This document shows positions 51,996 through 62,488 of a stretch of 64,000 bases of DNA, piece by piece; the first letter of the stretch is position 1, and each line of letters opens with the position of its first letter. The position numbers and the translations under genes were made by a program. Source of the DNA: Erythrobacter insulae (GTDB lineage: Bacteria; Pseudomonadota; Alphaproteobacteria; Sphingomonadales; Sphingomonadaceae); assembly GCF_007004095.1 (NCBI RefSeq), contig NZ_VHJK01000002.1, positions 186,001-250,000 on the forward strand, given 5' to 3'. Below the pieces are notes generated by a model. It saw only the letters and a list, made by a program, of their open reading frames with translations. It was not told the DNA's origin and searched no databases.

Positions 51996-52011
51996 TTAGA
52001 GTGCCCGGTTA

Positions 52012-52452
52012 TTACAGGTCGATGTGGCCGATTTCTTCTTTCTCGTCCGCAACTAAGCTCTGGTACTTTTGCCAATATTCCTCGGCTTTTTCCTCGCTTC
52101 CCATACGCTCGATCAATCCTGCCCACCATTTCTGGCCGTTGGGATTACTCTCCCAACCCATCTGAGCGATGCCGCCCGGCATTTTTCTGACGAGCATCGT
52201 GTGCCACTCGCCTGAATTCATGTGAAAGAACATCGGCATCTCCAAGCCAGCTTTCGCTGCGATTTCCTTGAAAACCTCCTGCATTGCGCGAGCTTCGCCA
52301 ACCTTGCCGGCGTGATACCGCACATAGTTGATTTCATACCAGTCGAGGTTGGCAAGTTTCGGCGCGTCCGCTTCCTTGTGGCCATCAGCCAATGCCGGTG
52401 TAGCAGCAAGCGGCATAGCGAACGCCGCCGCAATCATAAGTGTCTTACGCAT
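52012..52452 (-). CDS. Periplasmic protein of unknown function
   Basis: The 146-residue product has a signal peptide ending near ATPALADG (residue 24). The mature part contains NLDWYEINYVRYHAGKVGEA and HMNSGEWHTMLVRKMPGG, a pattern that could be a ferredoxin-like alpha-beta fold, but this is not certain. No catalytic motif is recognised. GGGGGA precedes the ATG at 52452. It lies between the LprI-like gene and pccA and is probably a separate transcript. Confidence 0.6.
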   Translation of the reverse strand: MRKTLMIAAAFAMPLAATPALADGHKEADAPKLANLDWYEINYVRYHAGKVGEARAMQEVFKEIAAKAGLEMPMFFHMNSGEWHTMLVRKMPGGIAQMGWESNPNGQKWWAGLIERMGSEEKAEEYWQKYQSLVADEKEEIGHIDL

Positions 52453-52628
52453 TATTTTCCCCCTAAAAAATGCGACCCAATGTAATCGACCGTTTCCGGC
52501 CAATTTCATCAGCGTAGCCGCGTAATTTCGGGTGGCAAATTACAGACTTGTATGTATTCGCCACTACCGGCCAAAGCCGCTGTAAAGCCTCACCATATTT
52601 ATTCCTGAGGGCGTCTCTGACCAGCCGT

Positions 52629-53036
52629 TCAGGGGCCGCGTTCGGCCAATTCCTTCAATTGCTCGGTTCGCAAAATCGTAAGTCCGGTTTTGCAAGTGGA
52701 AACCAGCAAGGGCTCAAGACTGCCTCCACGCGCATAATACCCGTCAAGCCGGCAATGGGCATCGCGATAGCGCAGCCATGCGCGCTGCGATTCCAGCAGT
52801 GTCGTGAAGTGACCCGGCCGGCGATCCCAATCGGGCTTCCAGCCTTCATCACGCTCTTTCATTCTGGCGCTCGTAACTGCCCATTGCGCATTGAGCGCGG
52901 CATCGGCCTCGCGATATTCAGCCGCGGCGCAAATGTTCATTTCCTGCTGGATGCCTTGATCGGACGCCTCTTGATCGCATTCAGGCTGACCGGCTGGGCC
53001 GGACTGAAGCAGAAGCACAAGGGCAGTGATCATCAT
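52629..53036 (-). CDS. LprI/DUF1311 family secreted protein
   Basis: The 135-residue protein has a signal peptide and the four-Cys pattern of the lysozyme-inhibitor LprI family: PECDQ, MNICAAAEY, DAHCRLDG and STCKTG, with AQWAVTS and RAWLRYRD between. In mycobacteria LprI inhibits lysozyme; other members are uncharacterised. The start at 53036 follows the metY stop by 16 bases on the same strand, so it may be the tail of the mcm-metY chain. Confidence 0.8.
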   Translation of the reverse strand: MMITALVLLLQSGPAGQPECDQEASDQGIQQEMNICAAAEYREADAALNAQWAVTSARMKERDEGWKPDWDRRPGHFTTLLESQRAWLRYRDAHCRLDGYYARGGSLEPLLVSTCKTGLTILRTEQLKELAERGP

Positions 53037-53052
53037 TTGCAGTGCGTGCCCG

Positions 53053-54339
53053 TTACTCTGCAAATCCTTGCGCGAGATCAGCCTTGATATCCTCGATATG
53101 CTCAATGCCCACTGATACGCGGATCACATCGGGGCCCGCGCCTGCGGCAATCAATTCCTCTTCATCCAACTGGCTATGCGTAGTCGAAGCGGGATGGATA
53201 ATCAGCGAGCGCGTATCACCGATATTCGCAAGATGGCTGAACAATTTCACATTTGAAACCAGCTTCACACCGGCCTCGTAACCCCCTTTCAAACCAAAGG
53301 TGAAAACTGCGCCGCCTTTACCGCCGAGATATTTCTGCGCGTGTGGGTAATAAGGATTGTCGGGAAGCCCTGCATAACTGACCCATGCGACAGCTTCCTG
53401 CTCCGTTAGCCATTCAGCCAAAGCCTTTGCGTTTGCGCAATGGCGCTCCATCCGCAGATGCAGCGTTTCCATTCCTGTCAGCGCCAGAAAGGCGTTCATC
53501 GGTGCCATTGAAGGACCAAGATCGCGCAGGCCCAGAACACGGCAGGCAATGATAAATGCAATCGGACCAACTGGCTCAAGCGCATCGACCAGCACCGCAC
53601 CATGATAGGAGCCGTTCGGTTTGGTAAGCGATGGATATTTGTCGCCTTGAGCTTTCCAATCGAAATTACCGCTATCGACCAGCACGCCGCCAATCGCATT
53701 GCCATGCCCATTCAGGAATTTGGTCGTCGAATGAACGACGATATCCGCACCATGTTCAATCGGTCGGCACAGCGCGGGACTGGCCATGGTGTTATCAACC
53801 ATGAGGGGCACTCCGCCAGCATGAGCGACATCGGCAATCGCCGAAATATCGCTAACCACACCGCCGGGATTGGCGAGGCTTTCGATAAAGACGCAGCGCG
53901 TCTTATCATCCATCGCCGCGCGAACATTTTCGGGATTATCGGCATCCACAAAGCGGGTTTCCCACCCGAATTTCTTGAACGCTTCGCCAAGCTGGTTGAG
54001 CGATCCGCCATACAGTTTTTTTGCCGCGACAATGTTGCAGCCCGGCTCCATCAATGTGTGGAACGCCAGAAACTGCGCGGCATGGCCAGACGCAACGCCG
54101 AGGGCTCCAACACCGCCTTCGAGCGCGGCGACTTTCTTTTCCAGCGCATCATTGGTTGGGTTCATGATCCGCGAGTAAATGTTGCCAAATTCCGCCAGCG
54201 AAAACAGGTTTGCCGCGTGCTCCGGGCTATCAAAAACATACGAGGAGGTTTGGTAGATCGGCGTAATTCGCGCATTGGTTGTCGGATCAGGCTCGCACCC
54301 GGCATGAACGGTCAGGGTTTCGGGACGAAGGTCGCTCAT
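53053..54339 (-). CDS. metY: O-acetylhomoserine sulfhydrylase (homocysteine synthase)
   Basis: MetY makes homocysteine from O-acetylhomoserine and sulfide. The 428-residue PLP enzyme has the N-terminal PETLTVHAGCEPDP, SSYVFDS, YSRIMNPTNDALEK, LMVDNTMASPALC and the PLP lysine in HSTTKFLNGHG. Length is that of MetY rather than the shorter cystathionine gamma-synthase. It starts within the DUF3445 gene stop (four-base overlap), an unusual coupling partner. Confidence 0.93.
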   Translation of the reverse strand: MSDLRPETLTVHAGCEPDPTTNARITPIYQTSSYVFDSPEHAANLFSLAEFGNIYSRIMNPTNDALEKKVAALEGGVGALGVASGHAAQFLAFHTLMEPGCNIVAAKKLYGGSLNQLGEAFKKFGWETRFVDADNPENVRAAMDDKTRCVFIESLANPGGVVSDISAIADVAHAGGVPLMVDNTMASPALCRPIEHGADIVVHSTTKFLNGHGNAIGGVLVDSGNFDWKAQGDKYPSLTKPNGSYHGAVLVDALEPVGPIAFIIACRVLGLRDLGPSMAPMNAFLALTGMETLHLRMERHCANAKALAEWLTEQEAVAWVSYAGLPDNPYYPHAQKYLGGKGGAVFTFGLKGGYEAGVKLVSNVKLFSHLANIGDTRSLIIHPASTTHSQLDEEELIAAGAGPDVIRVSVGIEHIEDIKADLAQGFAE

Positions 54340-55127
54340 TCTGGAATCCTCTCACAATAATTCTTTAGCTGAGATGCATAGTGCAGCGCGCCGCGGCGGT
54401 CACCCTCGCCCGTGACAAGCGTTTCTATCGCGTCGTTCAGCATGGCTTTATTGGGCCGCGACAATTCACCAAGCGGCGCGACATAGATGCCAATGGTGAA
54501 CAATATCGCGCCAGTCTTTGGCAGCCGGCGAAGCGCTTGCCGCTCCGACCGAACAAAAAGTGTCTCGCCCGCATTGTCGGCCGTGACATGTGAAAACGCA
54601 GAATCCGCCGATCCATTAGCCAGCCATCGCCGCGCGCCAGTCGGAGCAATGAACCAATTGCAGCGGCCGTAAATCGCGCCCGGTTTCAACGTTTCCATGA
54701 AACGATCAACTCCTGTGGCAAGCTGCGCTTCATAACCCGCAATAGGCGCATGAAGCGCGCGCAAAGGCAGTCCGATTTTGTCGCTGGGGTACCAGTCTGA
54801 AGGCCACGCAACGGCCGCCCCGATAAGGCGATAGACATCCTCGCCCGCGCGCCGGGTCAGCAGACACATATCCTCGTGGGACGCCAGCGCAGCCTCGCGC
54901 AGGCCTCCGTTGATGCCCAACATCGCGGCAAGTTCGCGCCCTGACGCTTCGGCTTCGGTGGTTAGCTGAATACCCTGCGGCCAATCGGCGAAACCCGATG
55001 TCCGCGCCTCGAGATCTGGTGCTGGTTGAAGCCATTCTTCTTCGGACAATCGTACAAGGCCCATCCGTAACTGGCCGCCTCCGCGCGCTTTCGGAAGAAG
55101 TTCGTCGACGGAAAACCCAAGGCTCAT
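54336..55127 (-). CDS. DUF3445 family protein (heme-dependent oxidative N-demethylase-like)
   Basis: The 263-residue protein fits DUF3445. The characteristic segments are HEDMCLLTR, WPSDWYPSDKIG, the NWFIAPTG stretch and RSERQALRRLPKTGAILFTI. The family includes the alpha subunit of heme-dependent oxidative N-demethylases acting on dimethylamine. No beta or gamma subunit is next to it, so the reaction here is uncertain. It overlaps the esterase stop and the metY start by four bases each. Confidence 0.8.
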   Translation of the reverse strand: MSLGFSVDELLPKARGGGQLRMGLVRLSEEEWLQPAPDLEARTSGFADWPQGIQLTTEAEASGRELAAMLGINGGLREAALASHEDMCLLTRRAGEDVYRLIGAAVAWPSDWYPSDKIGLPLRALHAPIAGYEAQLATGVDRFMETLKPGAIYGRCNWFIAPTGARRWLANGSADSAFSHVTADNAGETLFVRSERQALRRLPKTGAILFTIGIYVAPLGELSRPNKAMLNDAIETLVTGEGDRRGALHYASQLKNYCERIPE

Positions 55128-55975
55128 TGATCGCTGGATTGTCCAGACCGTTCACACCTTAAGCCCAGACCATATTCGCTCAGCCATTCAACATTTGTCG
55201 GCAGAAGATATTGCAGGGCTTCGGGCAGAAGCCCGTGCAGGCTGTTGGCATGAACCAGATCATTCCTGCGGTCTGAAAAGCAGAAATCCTGATTTCCATC
55301 CATCGCTTCGATAAGCGTCATAACCCCTTCCTCGGTCGCGCCCCCCTCGTCTGCAAGCGACACAAATAGCGGCGGCAAACCGTTTACATTGCCGTCAATC
55401 TGGCGGGCGAGTTGTTGATCACTCCACTGCATACTGGGGGAAATCGCCCCGTAGCCATCGAACAGGCTGGATGCGTTCATCCACGTCTCGACCACAAAAT
55501 GACCAGCGGCGCTTTCTCCGACTAGAATATCGGTTCCGTTTGTCCGGTATTTCTGCTGGATCAGGGGTTGAAGGGTCGATGACAGCCAGAGCCGGAACGC
55601 CTCGCTTTCGCCAGCGCTCGGATATTGCTCCCGCTCTGCGGGATCTGACGTTGGGATGAGCAATTCGCGTTGGCGGTCCTTTGTCTGGACACCGACTATG
55701 ATCGCCTGCTGGCTGCGCTCCCACAGCCCGTTCCAGCTATTTAACCCGGTTACCAGCATCAGGTCCTGATTCATGCCGCCATCGAGCATATATATGACGG
55801 GCCACGCCTTGTCGGTTGCCGTGTGATAATCCGCCGGGAGAATGACGTTGATCTGCCGCTTTTCATCAAGCGCGGTCAGCGTGATCGTTTCGCCGATAAT
55901 CAGCGGAGTGGATTCGGGCGCCGCTTGAGCCGGTGCCAGAATCGCAAATATGCTGGCGAAAATCGCGGCAATCAT
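55124..55975 (-). CDS. Secreted alpha/beta-hydrolase esterase, Fes/IroE-like
   Basis: The 283-residue protein has a signal peptide ([18 protein letters not shown]), then a putative-esterase fold with [12 protein letters not shown] and the nucleophile elbow GESAAGHF (G-x-S-x-x-G), as in IroE, Fes and S-formylglutathione hydrolase-like enzymes. A plausible Asp/His pair lies in the C-terminal third ([11 protein letters not shown]). The ATG at 55975 overlaps the bioB stop as ATGA and gives a proper signal peptide; the ATG at 55999 is in frame but less likely. The substrate is unknown. Confidence 0.8.
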   Translation of the reverse strand: MIAAIFASIFAILAPAQAAPESTPLIIGETITLTALDEKRQINVILPADYHTATDKAWPVIYMLDGGMNQDLMLVTGLNSWNGLWERSQQAIIVGVQTKDRQRELLIPTSDPAEREQYPSAGESEAFRLWLSSTLQPLIQQKYRTNGTDILVGESAAGHFVVETWMNASSLFDGYGAISPSMQWSDQQLARQIDGNVNGLPPLFVSLADEGGATEEGVMTLIEAMDGNQDFCFSDRRNDLVHANSLHGLLPEALQYLLPTNVEWLSEYGLGLRCERSGQSSDQ

Positions 55976-56982
55976 TGCGCTGCCTCTACGGCTTTGCATG
56001 CTCGGGCCGGTTCTTCTTGCTGAAGCGCTGTCAGGCCCAATTTGGCAAACAACGCCCCGTCGCTGTCATCCCCGGCATTCGGCGCTGTCAGCAACTTGTC
56101 GCCAGTGAAGATCGAATTCGCACCGGCGAGGAAACACAACGCCTGCGTTGCCTCACTCATGCTCTCCCGCCCGGCGCTCAGCCGCACCATGCTCATCGGC
56201 ATGGTGATCCGCGCAACTGCAACCGTGCGGACAAATTCAATATCGTCGATCTTCGCCAGCGGCGTATCGGCCAGCATGTCGCCCAGCACAGTACCCTTTA
56301 CCGGGACCAGCGCATTGACCGGCACGCTTTCAGGATGCGTGTCCAAAGTCGCAAGAGTGTGCACAAAACCAACGCGGTCCTCACGCGTTTCGCCCATACC
56401 CACGATGCCGCCGCTGCATACATTGATGCCCGAATTGCGCACATGATCCAGCGTGTCGAGGCGCGACTGAAAATCGCGGGTCGAGATTACCCGTTCATAA
56501 TATTCCGGGCTGCTGTCGATATTGTGGTTGTAATAATCAAGGCCCGCTTCGGCCAGCATTTCGGCCTGGTGGGGCTCCAACATGCCCAGTGTCATGCAGG
56601 TCTCCAGACCCATCGCGCGAACGCCCTTCACGATCTCGACAATCGCAGGCATGTCTCTGTCCTTGGGATTGCGCCACGCCGCGCCCATGCAAAAGCGCTG
56701 ACTGCCTGCATCCTTGGCCTGAGCCGCAGATTGCAGCACGGCGCGCACGTCCATCAGCTTGGTCGCCTCGACACCGCTGTCAGCCTTCACCGATTGTGAG
56801 CAGTAGCCGCAATCCTCCGGGCAGCCTCCGGTCTTAATGGAGAGCAAAGTGCACAGTTGGACTTGCTCAGGCGGATGGTTCTCGCGGTGGACCGATGCGG
56901 CCTGAAACAGCAGCTCGGTGAAAGGGAGGTTAAACAGCCCAGCGATTTCTTCGCGGGTCCAGTCGGTGCGGATTTGGGTCAT
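55972..56982 (-). CDS. bioB: Biotin synthase
   Basis: BioB inserts sulfur into dethiobiotin. The 336-residue radical-SAM enzyme has the CxxxCxxC motif in [13 protein letters not shown] (4Fe-4S), the [16 protein letters not shown] loop and [16 protein letters not shown], where the conserved Arg of the 2Fe-2S site lies. No other bio gene is adjacent. Its position among propionyl-CoA carboxylase and mutase genes suggests supply of biotin for PccA. The esterase gene begins inside its stop codon. Confidence 0.96.
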   Translation of the reverse strand: MTQIRTDWTREEIAGLFNLPFTELLFQAASVHRENHPPEQVQLCTLLSIKTGGCPEDCGYCSQSVKADSGVEATKLMDVRAVLQSAAQAKDAGSQRFCMGAAWRNPKDRDMPAIVEIVKGVRAMGLETCMTLGMLEPHQAEMLAEAGLDYYNHNIDSSPEYYERVISTRDFQSRLDTLDHVRNSGINVCSGGIVGMGETREDRVGFVHTLATLDTHPESVPVNALVPVKGTVLGDMLADTPLAKIDDIEFVRTVAVARITMPMSMVRLSAGRESMSEATQALCFLAGANSIFTGDKLLTAPNAGDDSDGALFAKLGLTALQQEEPARACKAVEAAQ

Positions 56983-56991
56983 TTACGAGCC

Positions 56992-57222
56992 TTATTGAAT
57001 GAAGGTTTTCTTGATCCGGCGAGCGAACCAAGTGCAGAAAAATGCGCCTATCACCGCGGCAATCAGTCCGTGGAAAAGGAGTTCGATCCAAAACCGCGTT
57101 TCGCTGTCCCAATCGACGATGTTCCAATCGTACAAATTAGACCAAAGCAGTCCATAGGCGAGCGTGACCAAAATGTCCGCAGCGACAAATACCGCCAAAC
57201 CTAAAGCAATGGTCTGTCTCAC
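56992..57222 (-). CDS. Small two-span membrane protein between mcm and bioB
   Basis: The 76-residue protein has two membrane segments ([17 protein letters not shown] and [20 protein letters not shown]) joined by an acidic, Trp-rich loop ([15 protein letters not shown]). No family is recognised. Its start overlaps the mcm stop by four bases, and bioB begins nine bases after its stop, so it is translated from the same message. The role is unknown. Confidence 0.65.
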   Translation of the reverse strand: MRQTIALGLAVFVAADILVTLAYGLLWSNLYDWNIVDWDSETRFWIELLFHGLIAAVIGAFFCTWFARRIKKTFIQ

Positions 57223-59372
57223 TCCGCCGCCTCGTCCAGATCCTCACCGGCAGGCGGCATATTATGGCCCAGCAGCGTCAGGATATCCGCCGCACATTCG
57301 ACCACGTTGGAGCCAGGTCCGTAAATTCCCTGCACGCCAGCTTCGCGCAGGAATTCGTAATCGCTTGCAGGGATCACACCGCCCGCCGTTACTTTGATAT
57401 CGCTGCGTCCGGCCTCTTTCAGCAAGCGGATCAGCTCAGGGATCAAAGTCTTGTGACCCGCCGCAAGCGAACTTGCGCCGATCACATCGACATCCACCTC
57501 TAGAGCGCTTGCCAAGGTTTCCTGCGGGGTCTGGAAAAGCGGGCCGGAAATGACCTCAAAACCCATGTCTGAAAACGCGCTGGCGATTACATTGGCGCCG
57601 CGATCGTGGCCATCCTGACCCATCTTGGCGACCATGATGCGCGGTTTGCGGCCTAATCGGCGCTCCACTGCATCGACGCCGTCTGTTACCTGCGCCCAGC
57701 GGCGATCAAATTCATACGCCGATTTGTACACGCCAGTCACAGGTTTCGGTGTCGCATCGTGACGGCCGAAGACCACTTCCATCGCCATCGAAATCTCGCC
57801 CAAAGTCGCATCCTGACGCGCAGCCTCGACAGCCAGCTCAAGCACATTGCCGCCCGACGAACAGCCCGCGGTCAAAGCTTTAAGCGCGGCCTGACAGGCC
57901 GCCTCGTCCCGCTCTGCACGAACCCGTTCGATGCGCGCAATCTGGCCCTTGCGGACTTTGGCATTGTCGATGTCGAGCGTCTCGATCGGATCTTCGGTTT
58001 CCTTGCGGTATTTGTTGACGCCGACGATCACAGTTTCGGCTTTATCGACGCTGGTCTGCTTTTCCGCTGCCGCGCGTTCAATCGCCGCCTTCGGCGCACC
58101 GGTCGCAACGTAAGCGGTCATGCCGCCCGCCGCATCGACCTCGGCCATCAGTTTCTCGGCTTCTTCGACAAGGGTCGCCGTCAGCGCTTCGATGTAATGC
58201 GACCCGCCCAAGGGATCGACGACATTGGTGATGCCGCTTTCCTCTTGCAGGACAAGCTGCGTGTTCCGGGCAATCCGCGCGGAAAAATCGGTCGGCAGCG
58301 CAATGGCTTCATCCAGCGCATTGGTGTGCAACGATTGCGTACCGCCCAGCGTCGCCGCCATGGCCTCGATCGTGGTCCGCATCACATTGTTGTAGGGGTC
58401 CTGCTCTTGCAGAGAGACACCCGACGTTTGGCAATGGGTCCGAAGCATTTTTGATCGTTCGCTTTGCGCGCCCAGCCCGTCCATCACTTTGTACCAAAGC
58501 GTCCGCGCTGCGCGCAGCTTTGCAATCTCCATGAAGAAATTCATGCCGATGCCGAAAAAGAAGGAAAGCCGCCCTGCAAATGCATCGATATCAAGGCCGG
58601 TCGCCATTGCTTTCTCGGCGTATTCCTTGCCATCGGCGATAGTGAAAGCAAGCTCTTGAACAGCGGTCGCGCCCGCTTCGTGCATGTGATAGCCGCTGAT
58701 CGAAATGCTGTTGAATTTCGGCATGTTGGCAGATGTATATGCGATGATGTCCGCGACGATCCGCATGCTCGGCTCAGGCGGATAAATATAAGTGTTGCGG
58801 ACCATGAACTCTTTAAGAATGTCGTTCTGAATTGTGCCGGAAAGCTTTTCTGCAGGCACGCCAGAGCGTTCTCCTGCAACAATATAGAACGCCATCACCG
58901 GGATTACCGCGCCGTTCATCGTCATGGAAACAGACATCGTATCCAGCGGGATCTGATCAAACAGAACCTGCATATCGGCGACTGTATCAATCGCGACGCC
59001 TGCCTTGCCGACATCACCAACCACGCGTTCGTGATCGCTGTCATAGCCGCGGTGGGTCGCCAGATCGAATGCGACCGACAGCCCCTTTTGCCCCATCGCC
59101 AGATTGCGGCGGTAGAACGCATTGGATTCTTCAGCGGTGGAGAAACCCGCATACTGCCGGATCGTCCACGGACGGCCCGCATACATGCTGGCCTTCACAC
59201 CGCGCGTAAACGGCGCGAAGCCAGGCAGGCCCGGATCAAAATCGGCATGATCGGCCTCTGTATATAGCGGTTTGATATCGAAGCCCTCGGGCGTCGACCA
59301 TGTCAGGTCGCGGCCTTTTGATTCCTTGTCAGCAAGGGCTTTCCAGTCGGCGGGGGTAGGTTTTTCAGTCAT
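57219..59372 (-). CDS. mcm: Methylmalonyl-CoA mutase
   Basis: The B12-dependent mutase converts (R)-methylmalonyl-CoA to succinyl-CoA. The 717-residue protein has the catalytic barrel with [33 protein letters not shown] and [10 protein letters not shown], then the C-terminal cobalamin domain with the base-off motif [14 protein letters not shown]. It is the fused single-chain form. The epimerase and carboxylase genes mce and pccB lie upstream on the same strand, completing the propionate pathway. Confidence 0.97.
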   Translation of the reverse strand: MTEKPTPADWKALADKESKGRDLTWSTPEGFDIKPLYTEADHADFDPGLPGFAPFTRGVKASMYAGRPWTIRQYAGFSTAEESNAFYRRNLAMGQKGLSVAFDLATHRGYDSDHERVVGDVGKAGVAIDTVADMQVLFDQIPLDTMSVSMTMNGAVIPVMAFYIVAGERSGVPAEKLSGTIQNDILKEFMVRNTYIYPPEPSMRIVADIIAYTSANMPKFNSISISGYHMHEAGATAVQELAFTIADGKEYAEKAMATGLDIDAFAGRLSFFFGIGMNFFMEIAKLRAARTLWYKVMDGLGAQSERSKMLRTHCQTSGVSLQEQDPYNNVMRTTIEAMAATLGGTQSLHTNALDEAIALPTDFSARIARNTQLVLQEESGITNVVDPLGGSHYIEALTATLVEEAEKLMAEVDAAGGMTAYVATGAPKAAIERAAAEKQTSVDKAETVIVGVNKYRKETEDPIETLDIDNAKVRKGQIARIERVRAERDEAACQAALKALTAGCSSGGNVLELAVEAARQDATLGEISMAMEVVFGRHDATPKPVTGVYKSAYEFDRRWAQVTDGVDAVERRLGRKPRIMVAKMGQDGHDRGANVIASAFSDMGFEVISGPLFQTPQETLASALEVDVDVIGASSLAAGHKTLIPELIRLLKEAGRSDIKVTAGGVIPASDYEFLREAGVQGIYGPGSNVVECAADILTLLGHNMPPAGEDLDEAAE

Positions 59373-59430
59373 GCTGAGCCTCTAATCACACATTTGGGCA
59401 ACACGAAAGGGCCGCAAAAAAGGCGGCGGC

Positions 59431-60204
59431 TCAACTTCCTTTGAATTCAGCCTTACGCTTTTCAAGGAACGCCTGTCCGCCCTCTTTCGCATCGTCGCTT
59501 GCGCCGGCGATTGCTTGCGCCTCAGCCTCGACCTGCAAGACCTGTGGGAGAGCACCATCCAACGCCGCACCGATATTGCGCTTGATATGCGAATAAGCGA
59601 CCGTGGGCCCATTGGCGAGCTTCGCAGCCAGAGCGCGGGCTTCTTCCATAAGAGCCGCATCATCCACGCATTTGTAGATCAGCCCCCAATCCTCGGCCTG
59701 CTCCGCGCTGATTTTTTCGCCCAGCATCATCATGCGGGTGGCGCGGGCGCGGCCGATGGCGCGGGCCAGCAGCCAAGTCGATCCGCCATCGGGCACGAGG
59801 CCGATATTGACGAAGGCTTGAAGGAAATACGCGCTTTTGCCCGCAATCGTGAAATCCGCTGCGAGAGCGAGACTGCACCCGACACCTGCCGCCGGGCCGT
59901 TAACCGCGCAGATCACCGGCACATTCGCGCGCATGATCTGGTTTATGGCCGGGTTGTAATGGTTGGAAAGCGCCTCATGGCTGGCGCCCTTGCTGCCGGT
60001 GCTGCGGGCAGACAGATCGGCGCCCGAACAAAATCCCTTACCTTCACCCGTGATCAGCACAGCGCGCGTTTCGCCCAGATCATAAAATACCTGGCCGATC
60101 TCGTTCGCCATTTGCGGCGGCATCGCGTTGAGCCGATCGGGCCGGTTGAGAGTGATCGTAAGCAGCGGACCGTCGCGCTCAACTTTGATGGTTTCGTAAT
60201 TCAA
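59431..60204 (-). CDS. Enoyl-CoA hydratase/isomerase family protein
   Basis: The 257-residue crotonase-fold protein has the oxyanion segments FCSGADLSAR and NGPAAGVGCSLALAAD and the active-site region IGLVPDGGSTWLLARAIG. The PDGG form at the second catalytic position is typical of PaaG-like isomerases rather than standard hydratases with a Glu there. In this gene cluster it may act in branched-chain or odd-chain acyl-CoA breakdown. It is 58 bases upstream of mcm. Confidence 0.85.
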   Translation of the reverse strand: MNYETIKVERDGPLLTITLNRPDRLNAMPPQMANEIGQVFYDLGETRAVLITGEGKGFCSGADLSARSTGSKGASHEALSNHYNPAINQIMRANVPVICAVNGPAAGVGCSLALAADFTIAGKSAYFLQAFVNIGLVPDGGSTWLLARAIGRARATRMMMLGEKISAEQAEDWGLIYKCVDDAALMEEARALAAKLANGPTVAYSHIKRNIGAALDGALPQVLQVEAEAQAIAGASDDAKEGGQAFLEKRKAEFKGS

Positions 60205-60329
60205 GGCGCTCTCCCAAACGTATTTGTTGGCTGGTTTCGTTTCGCAACTCTTTGCCCTTCCGCGCGCGTCAAGACAAGTCCGCTACGACGCCGCACGTCA
60301 GCCCGAACGCAGGTTAATTAGACCGCGAG

Positions 60330-60779
60330 TTAATTAGACCAATGCGACCCCTCTTTGGGTGTCTCCATAATCTCGGTCAGGATGCCCTGCATATCTTTCG
60401 GGTGGAGAAAGAAGATCGGGGTGCCGTGCGCGCCCAGGCGCGTGGGGCCAAGAATGCGTTTGCCCAGCTCCTCGAATTCCTTGCGCGCTTCATCAATGTC
60501 GGCGACTTCGAAACAGACATGATGCTGCCCGCCAAGCGGGTTTTTGGCGAGGAAGCCGTTGATCGGGCTGTCGGTACCAAGCGGCTCGATCAGCTCGATC
60601 TGGGTGCCGAAAGTGCCCCCTTCACCGGGCGTATCGACGAAGCAGACTTTAACGCCCTGTGCTTCGAGATCGAAGGGTTTGTGGATTTTGAGCGCGCCCA
60701 TCACATCGCGGTAATGCGCGATGGAGGCTTCGATGGACGGCGTTGCAACGCCGATATGGTTGAGACGGCCTAGTTTCAT
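60330..60779 (-). CDS. mce: Methylmalonyl-CoA epimerase
   Basis: The 149-residue protein has the glyoxalase-type fold of the epimerase, converting (S)- to (R)-methylmalonyl-CoA. The N-terminal LNHIGVATPSIE includes the first metal His; GGQHHVCFEVADI carries the second, and IELIEPL and LTEIME supply Glu ligands. The ATG at 60779 gives the family start, with an in-frame ATG 33 bases upstream rejected. It lies between the enoyl-CoA hydratase and pccB genes. Confidence 0.93.
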   Translation of the reverse strand: MKLGRLNHIGVATPSIEASIAHYRDVMGALKIHKPFDLEAQGVKVCFVDTPGEGGTFGTQIELIEPLGTDSPINGFLAKNPLGGQHHVCFEVADIDEARKEFEELGKRILGPTRLGAHGTPIFFLHPKDMQGILTEIMETPKEGSHWSN

Positions 60780-60872
60780 TCTCAAATCCTCATACGAGCG
60801 ACCAGAAGCCAAGAACGGAAAAGACCGCCCCGCAAAGCAGGTGGAAATATGCGTTTCTGAAGAACGTCCTAG

Positions 60873-62405
60873 TCACAGCGGAATATTATCGTGCTTCTTC
60901 CAAGGGTTCTCAAGCTGCTTTGTCCGCAGCTTCCTTAGACCCAGCGCGATCCGTTTCCTAGTATTCCGCGGGTAGATCACCTCGTCAATATAGCCGCGCT
61001 GTGCGGCCACAAACGGGTTGGCGAAACGATCTTCGTATTCCTTCGTTTTCTCGGCGATCTTCTCCGCGTCGCCGCGGTCTTGGCGGAAGATAATCTCCAC
61101 TGCGCCTTTTGCGCCCATTACCGCGATTTCAGCCGTAGGCCATGCGTAGTTGAGGTCTCCGCGCAGGTGCTTTGACGCCATCACGTCATACGCACCGCCA
61201 TACGCTTTGCGCGTGATGATCGTGATCTTCGGCACCGTGGCCTCGCCATAAGCGAACAACAGCTTTGCGCCGTGTTTGATAATACCGCCCAGCTCCTGGC
61301 TTGTACCGGGCAGGAAGCCGGGCACATCCACCAGCGTCACAATCGGGATTTCGAACGCATCGCAGAACCGCACGAACCGCGCGGCTTTCTTGGACGAGTT
61401 GATATCGAGCACGCCCGCCAGCACCATCGGCTGGTTCGCGACCACGCCCACGGTGCGCCCTTCGACCCGGCCAAACCCGCAGATGATGTTCGCGGCATGG
61501 GCCGGCTGGATTTCGAAGAAATCGCCTTCGTCCACGATCTTGGTGATCACCTCATGCATGTCATAGGGTTGGTTCGCATTATCGGGGATCAGAGTGTCGA
61601 GGCTTTGCTCGATACGGTCCCACGGATCGTTGACCGGAAGCACCGGAGCTGTCTCGCGATTGGAAAGCGGCAGATATTGGAAGAACCGCCGCGTCGCGAG
61701 CAGCGCCTCGACATCGTTTTCAAATGCGATGTCCGCAACAGAAGTCTTGGTCGTGTGCGTGATCGCCCCGCCCAGCTCTTCCTGAGTGACTTCTTCGTTG
61801 GTGACGGTCTTGACCACTTCGGGGCCGGTGACGAACATATAACTGCTGTCTTTCACCATAAAGATGAAATCGGTCATCGCAGGCGAATACACCGCCCCGC
61901 CCGCACATGGTCCCATAATCAGGCTGATCTGCGGGATGACGCCGGATGCCAGCACGTTACGCTGGAACACGTCGGCATACCCGCCCAGTGACGCCACGCC
62001 TTCCTGAATACGCGCGCCGCCGCTGTCGTTCATGCCGATCACCGGCGCGCCGACTTTCATCGCGGTTTCCATCACCTTGCAGATTTTCTCCGCATGGCGT
62101 TTTGAAAGCGAGCCGCCAAATACGGTGAAGTCTTGGCTGTAGACATAAACCAGACGGCCATTGATCGTGCCCGATCCGGTGACCACACCGTCGCCGGGGA
62201 TCTTCTGTTCGGCCATTCCGAAATCGACGCAGTCATGCTCGACAAAACGGTCCAGCTCCTCAAAGCTGCCTTCATCAAGCAGCACGTCGATCCGTTCGCG
62301 CGCGGTCAGTTTACCTTTTGCGTGCTGTGCGGCGATGCGTTTTTCACCGCCGCCCAGTTCGGCAGCAGCACGGCGACGTTCCATTTCGGCAATATTGGCG
62401 GACAT
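60873..62405 (-). CDS. pccB: Propionyl-CoA carboxylase, carboxyltransferase (beta) subunit
   Basis: PccB transfers carboxyl from PccA biotin to propionyl-CoA. The 510-residue protein has the carboxyltransferase segments HCV-type [49 protein letters not shown] and [14 protein letters not shown], with a C-terminal [13 protein letters not shown] end. Its separation from pccA by about 9 kb is noteworthy, as the two subunits form one complex. Confidence 0.95.
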   Translation of the reverse strand: MSANIAEMERRRAAAELGGGEKRIAAQHAKGKLTARERIDVLLDEGSFEELDRFVEHDCVDFGMAEQKIPGDGVVTGSGTINGRLVYVYSQDFTVFGGSLSKRHAEKICKVMETAMKVGAPVIGMNDSGGARIQEGVASLGGYADVFQRNVLASGVIPQISLIMGPCAGGAVYSPAMTDFIFMVKDSSYMFVTGPEVVKTVTNEEVTQEELGGAITHTTKTSVADIAFENDVEALLATRRFFQYLPLSNRETAPVLPVNDPWDRIEQSLDTLIPDNANQPYDMHEVITKIVDEGDFFEIQPAHAANIICGFGRVEGRTVGVVANQPMVLAGVLDINSSKKAARFVRFCDAFEIPIVTLVDVPGFLPGTSQELGGIIKHGAKLLFAYGEATVPKITIITRKAYGGAYDVMASKHLRGDLNYAWPTAEIAVMGAKGAVEIIFRQDRGDAEKIAEKTKEYEDRFANPFVAAQRGYIDEVIYPRNTRKRIALGLRKLRTKQLENPWKKHDNIPL

Positions 62406-62488
62406 TCACGCACCCTCTGATTTATTTGGTTCACAGGTCGTTGCCGCAGCCACGCCAAAGCGTCAACGTGTCATGGCCAGCCGGAGCG

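Noticed and set aside
58464..59267. 267-codon plus-strand open frame opposite mcm
   Set aside because: Antisense shadow with His/Cys/Arg-rich composition; mcm motifs are intact on the other strand.
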